Below, piece after piece: positions 64,000 through 64,000 of a stretch of 64,000 nt of DNA. The DNA comes from CAVSRC01 sp963732845. GTDB taxonomy: Bacteria; Pseudomonadota; Alphaproteobacteria; Rhizobiales; Kaistiaceae. Where the stretch lies: assembly GCA_963732845.1 (NCBI GenBank), contig CAVTBE010000003.1, forward strand, positions 55,174 to 119,173, given 5' to 3'. Numbering within the stretch: the first letter of the stretch is position 1; each line of letters opens with the position of its first letter. The position numbers and the translations under genes are program-made. A model generated the notes under the pieces. That model was given only the letters and a program-made list of their open reading frames with translations, was not told the origin of the DNA and did no database searches.

Positions 64000-64000
64000 G

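Overview
The window reads as a high-GC Alphaproteobacterium of the order Hyphomicrobiales (Rhizobiales). Several gene neighbourhoods typical of that order follow one another almost without a break: erpA/dgt/argS/SPOR/nagZ/scpAB/tatABC/serS/surE/pcm/M23, yajC-secDF, hemB/DUF6163/ldtR/ldtP/glyA/nrdR/ribDEH/nusB/thiL, and hppA/bamE/CBP3/DUF177/plsX/fabH/ihfA/merR/tRNA-Pro. An ExoR-like periplasmic Sel1 protein agrees with this. No genus can be named from the sequence alone.

Layout. 1-12 kb: a 5'-cut epimerase, a thioredoxin-like protein, a MOSC protein, a GST, ilvD, an exoR-like gene, two small Cys-containing secreted paralogues, xthA, an OsmC protein, an MFS exporter, AMP nucleosidase, a VOC protein with a histone-like tail, and erpA. 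12-33 kb: a long mostly plus-strand housekeeping block covering dNTP control, tRNA charging, cell wall recycling, chromosome condensation, Tat and Sec export, protein repair, and two proteins resembling complex I assembly factors, closing with trmFO on the minus strand. 33-37 kb: small genes, then a gene-poor 1.28 kb stretch holding a strongly structured, unidentified RNA-like segment and a run of palindromic repeats. 37-42 kb: minus-strand genes (bpt, an SLC13 permease, an RDD protein, a threonine dehydratase with an overlapping small Imm32-like gene, hemB). 42-60 kb: wall remodelling regulator and enzyme, one-carbon and riboflavin/thiamine enzymes, a proton-pumping pyrophosphatase, BamE, and the fatty-acid/phospholipid initiation cluster. 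60.3-64 kb: two tRNA genes, then an accessory tail with unknown secreted proteins, a Crp/Fnr-type regulator facing a divergent gene across a perfect palindrome, and a decayed IS481-family element.

The genes mostly serve cell envelope, translation, cofactor and lipid synthesis. No complete new defence or mobile system was recognised. The points most worth a second look are: (i) about 60 extra in-frame residues, of lower GC than the surroundings, inside the catalytic domain of seryl-tRNA synthetase; (ii) the unidentified structured segment at 35.3-35.55 kb; (iii) the palindromic operator overlapping the start of the Crp/Fnr gene; (iv) a striking set of single-base +1 frameshifts, densest between 16.0 and 20.1 kb, which are probably sequence errors but all go in the same direction.

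Coordinates of frameshifted genes are given for the whole reconstructed gene. Intended translations across the shifts are inferred from family similarity and frame continuity, not from any search.
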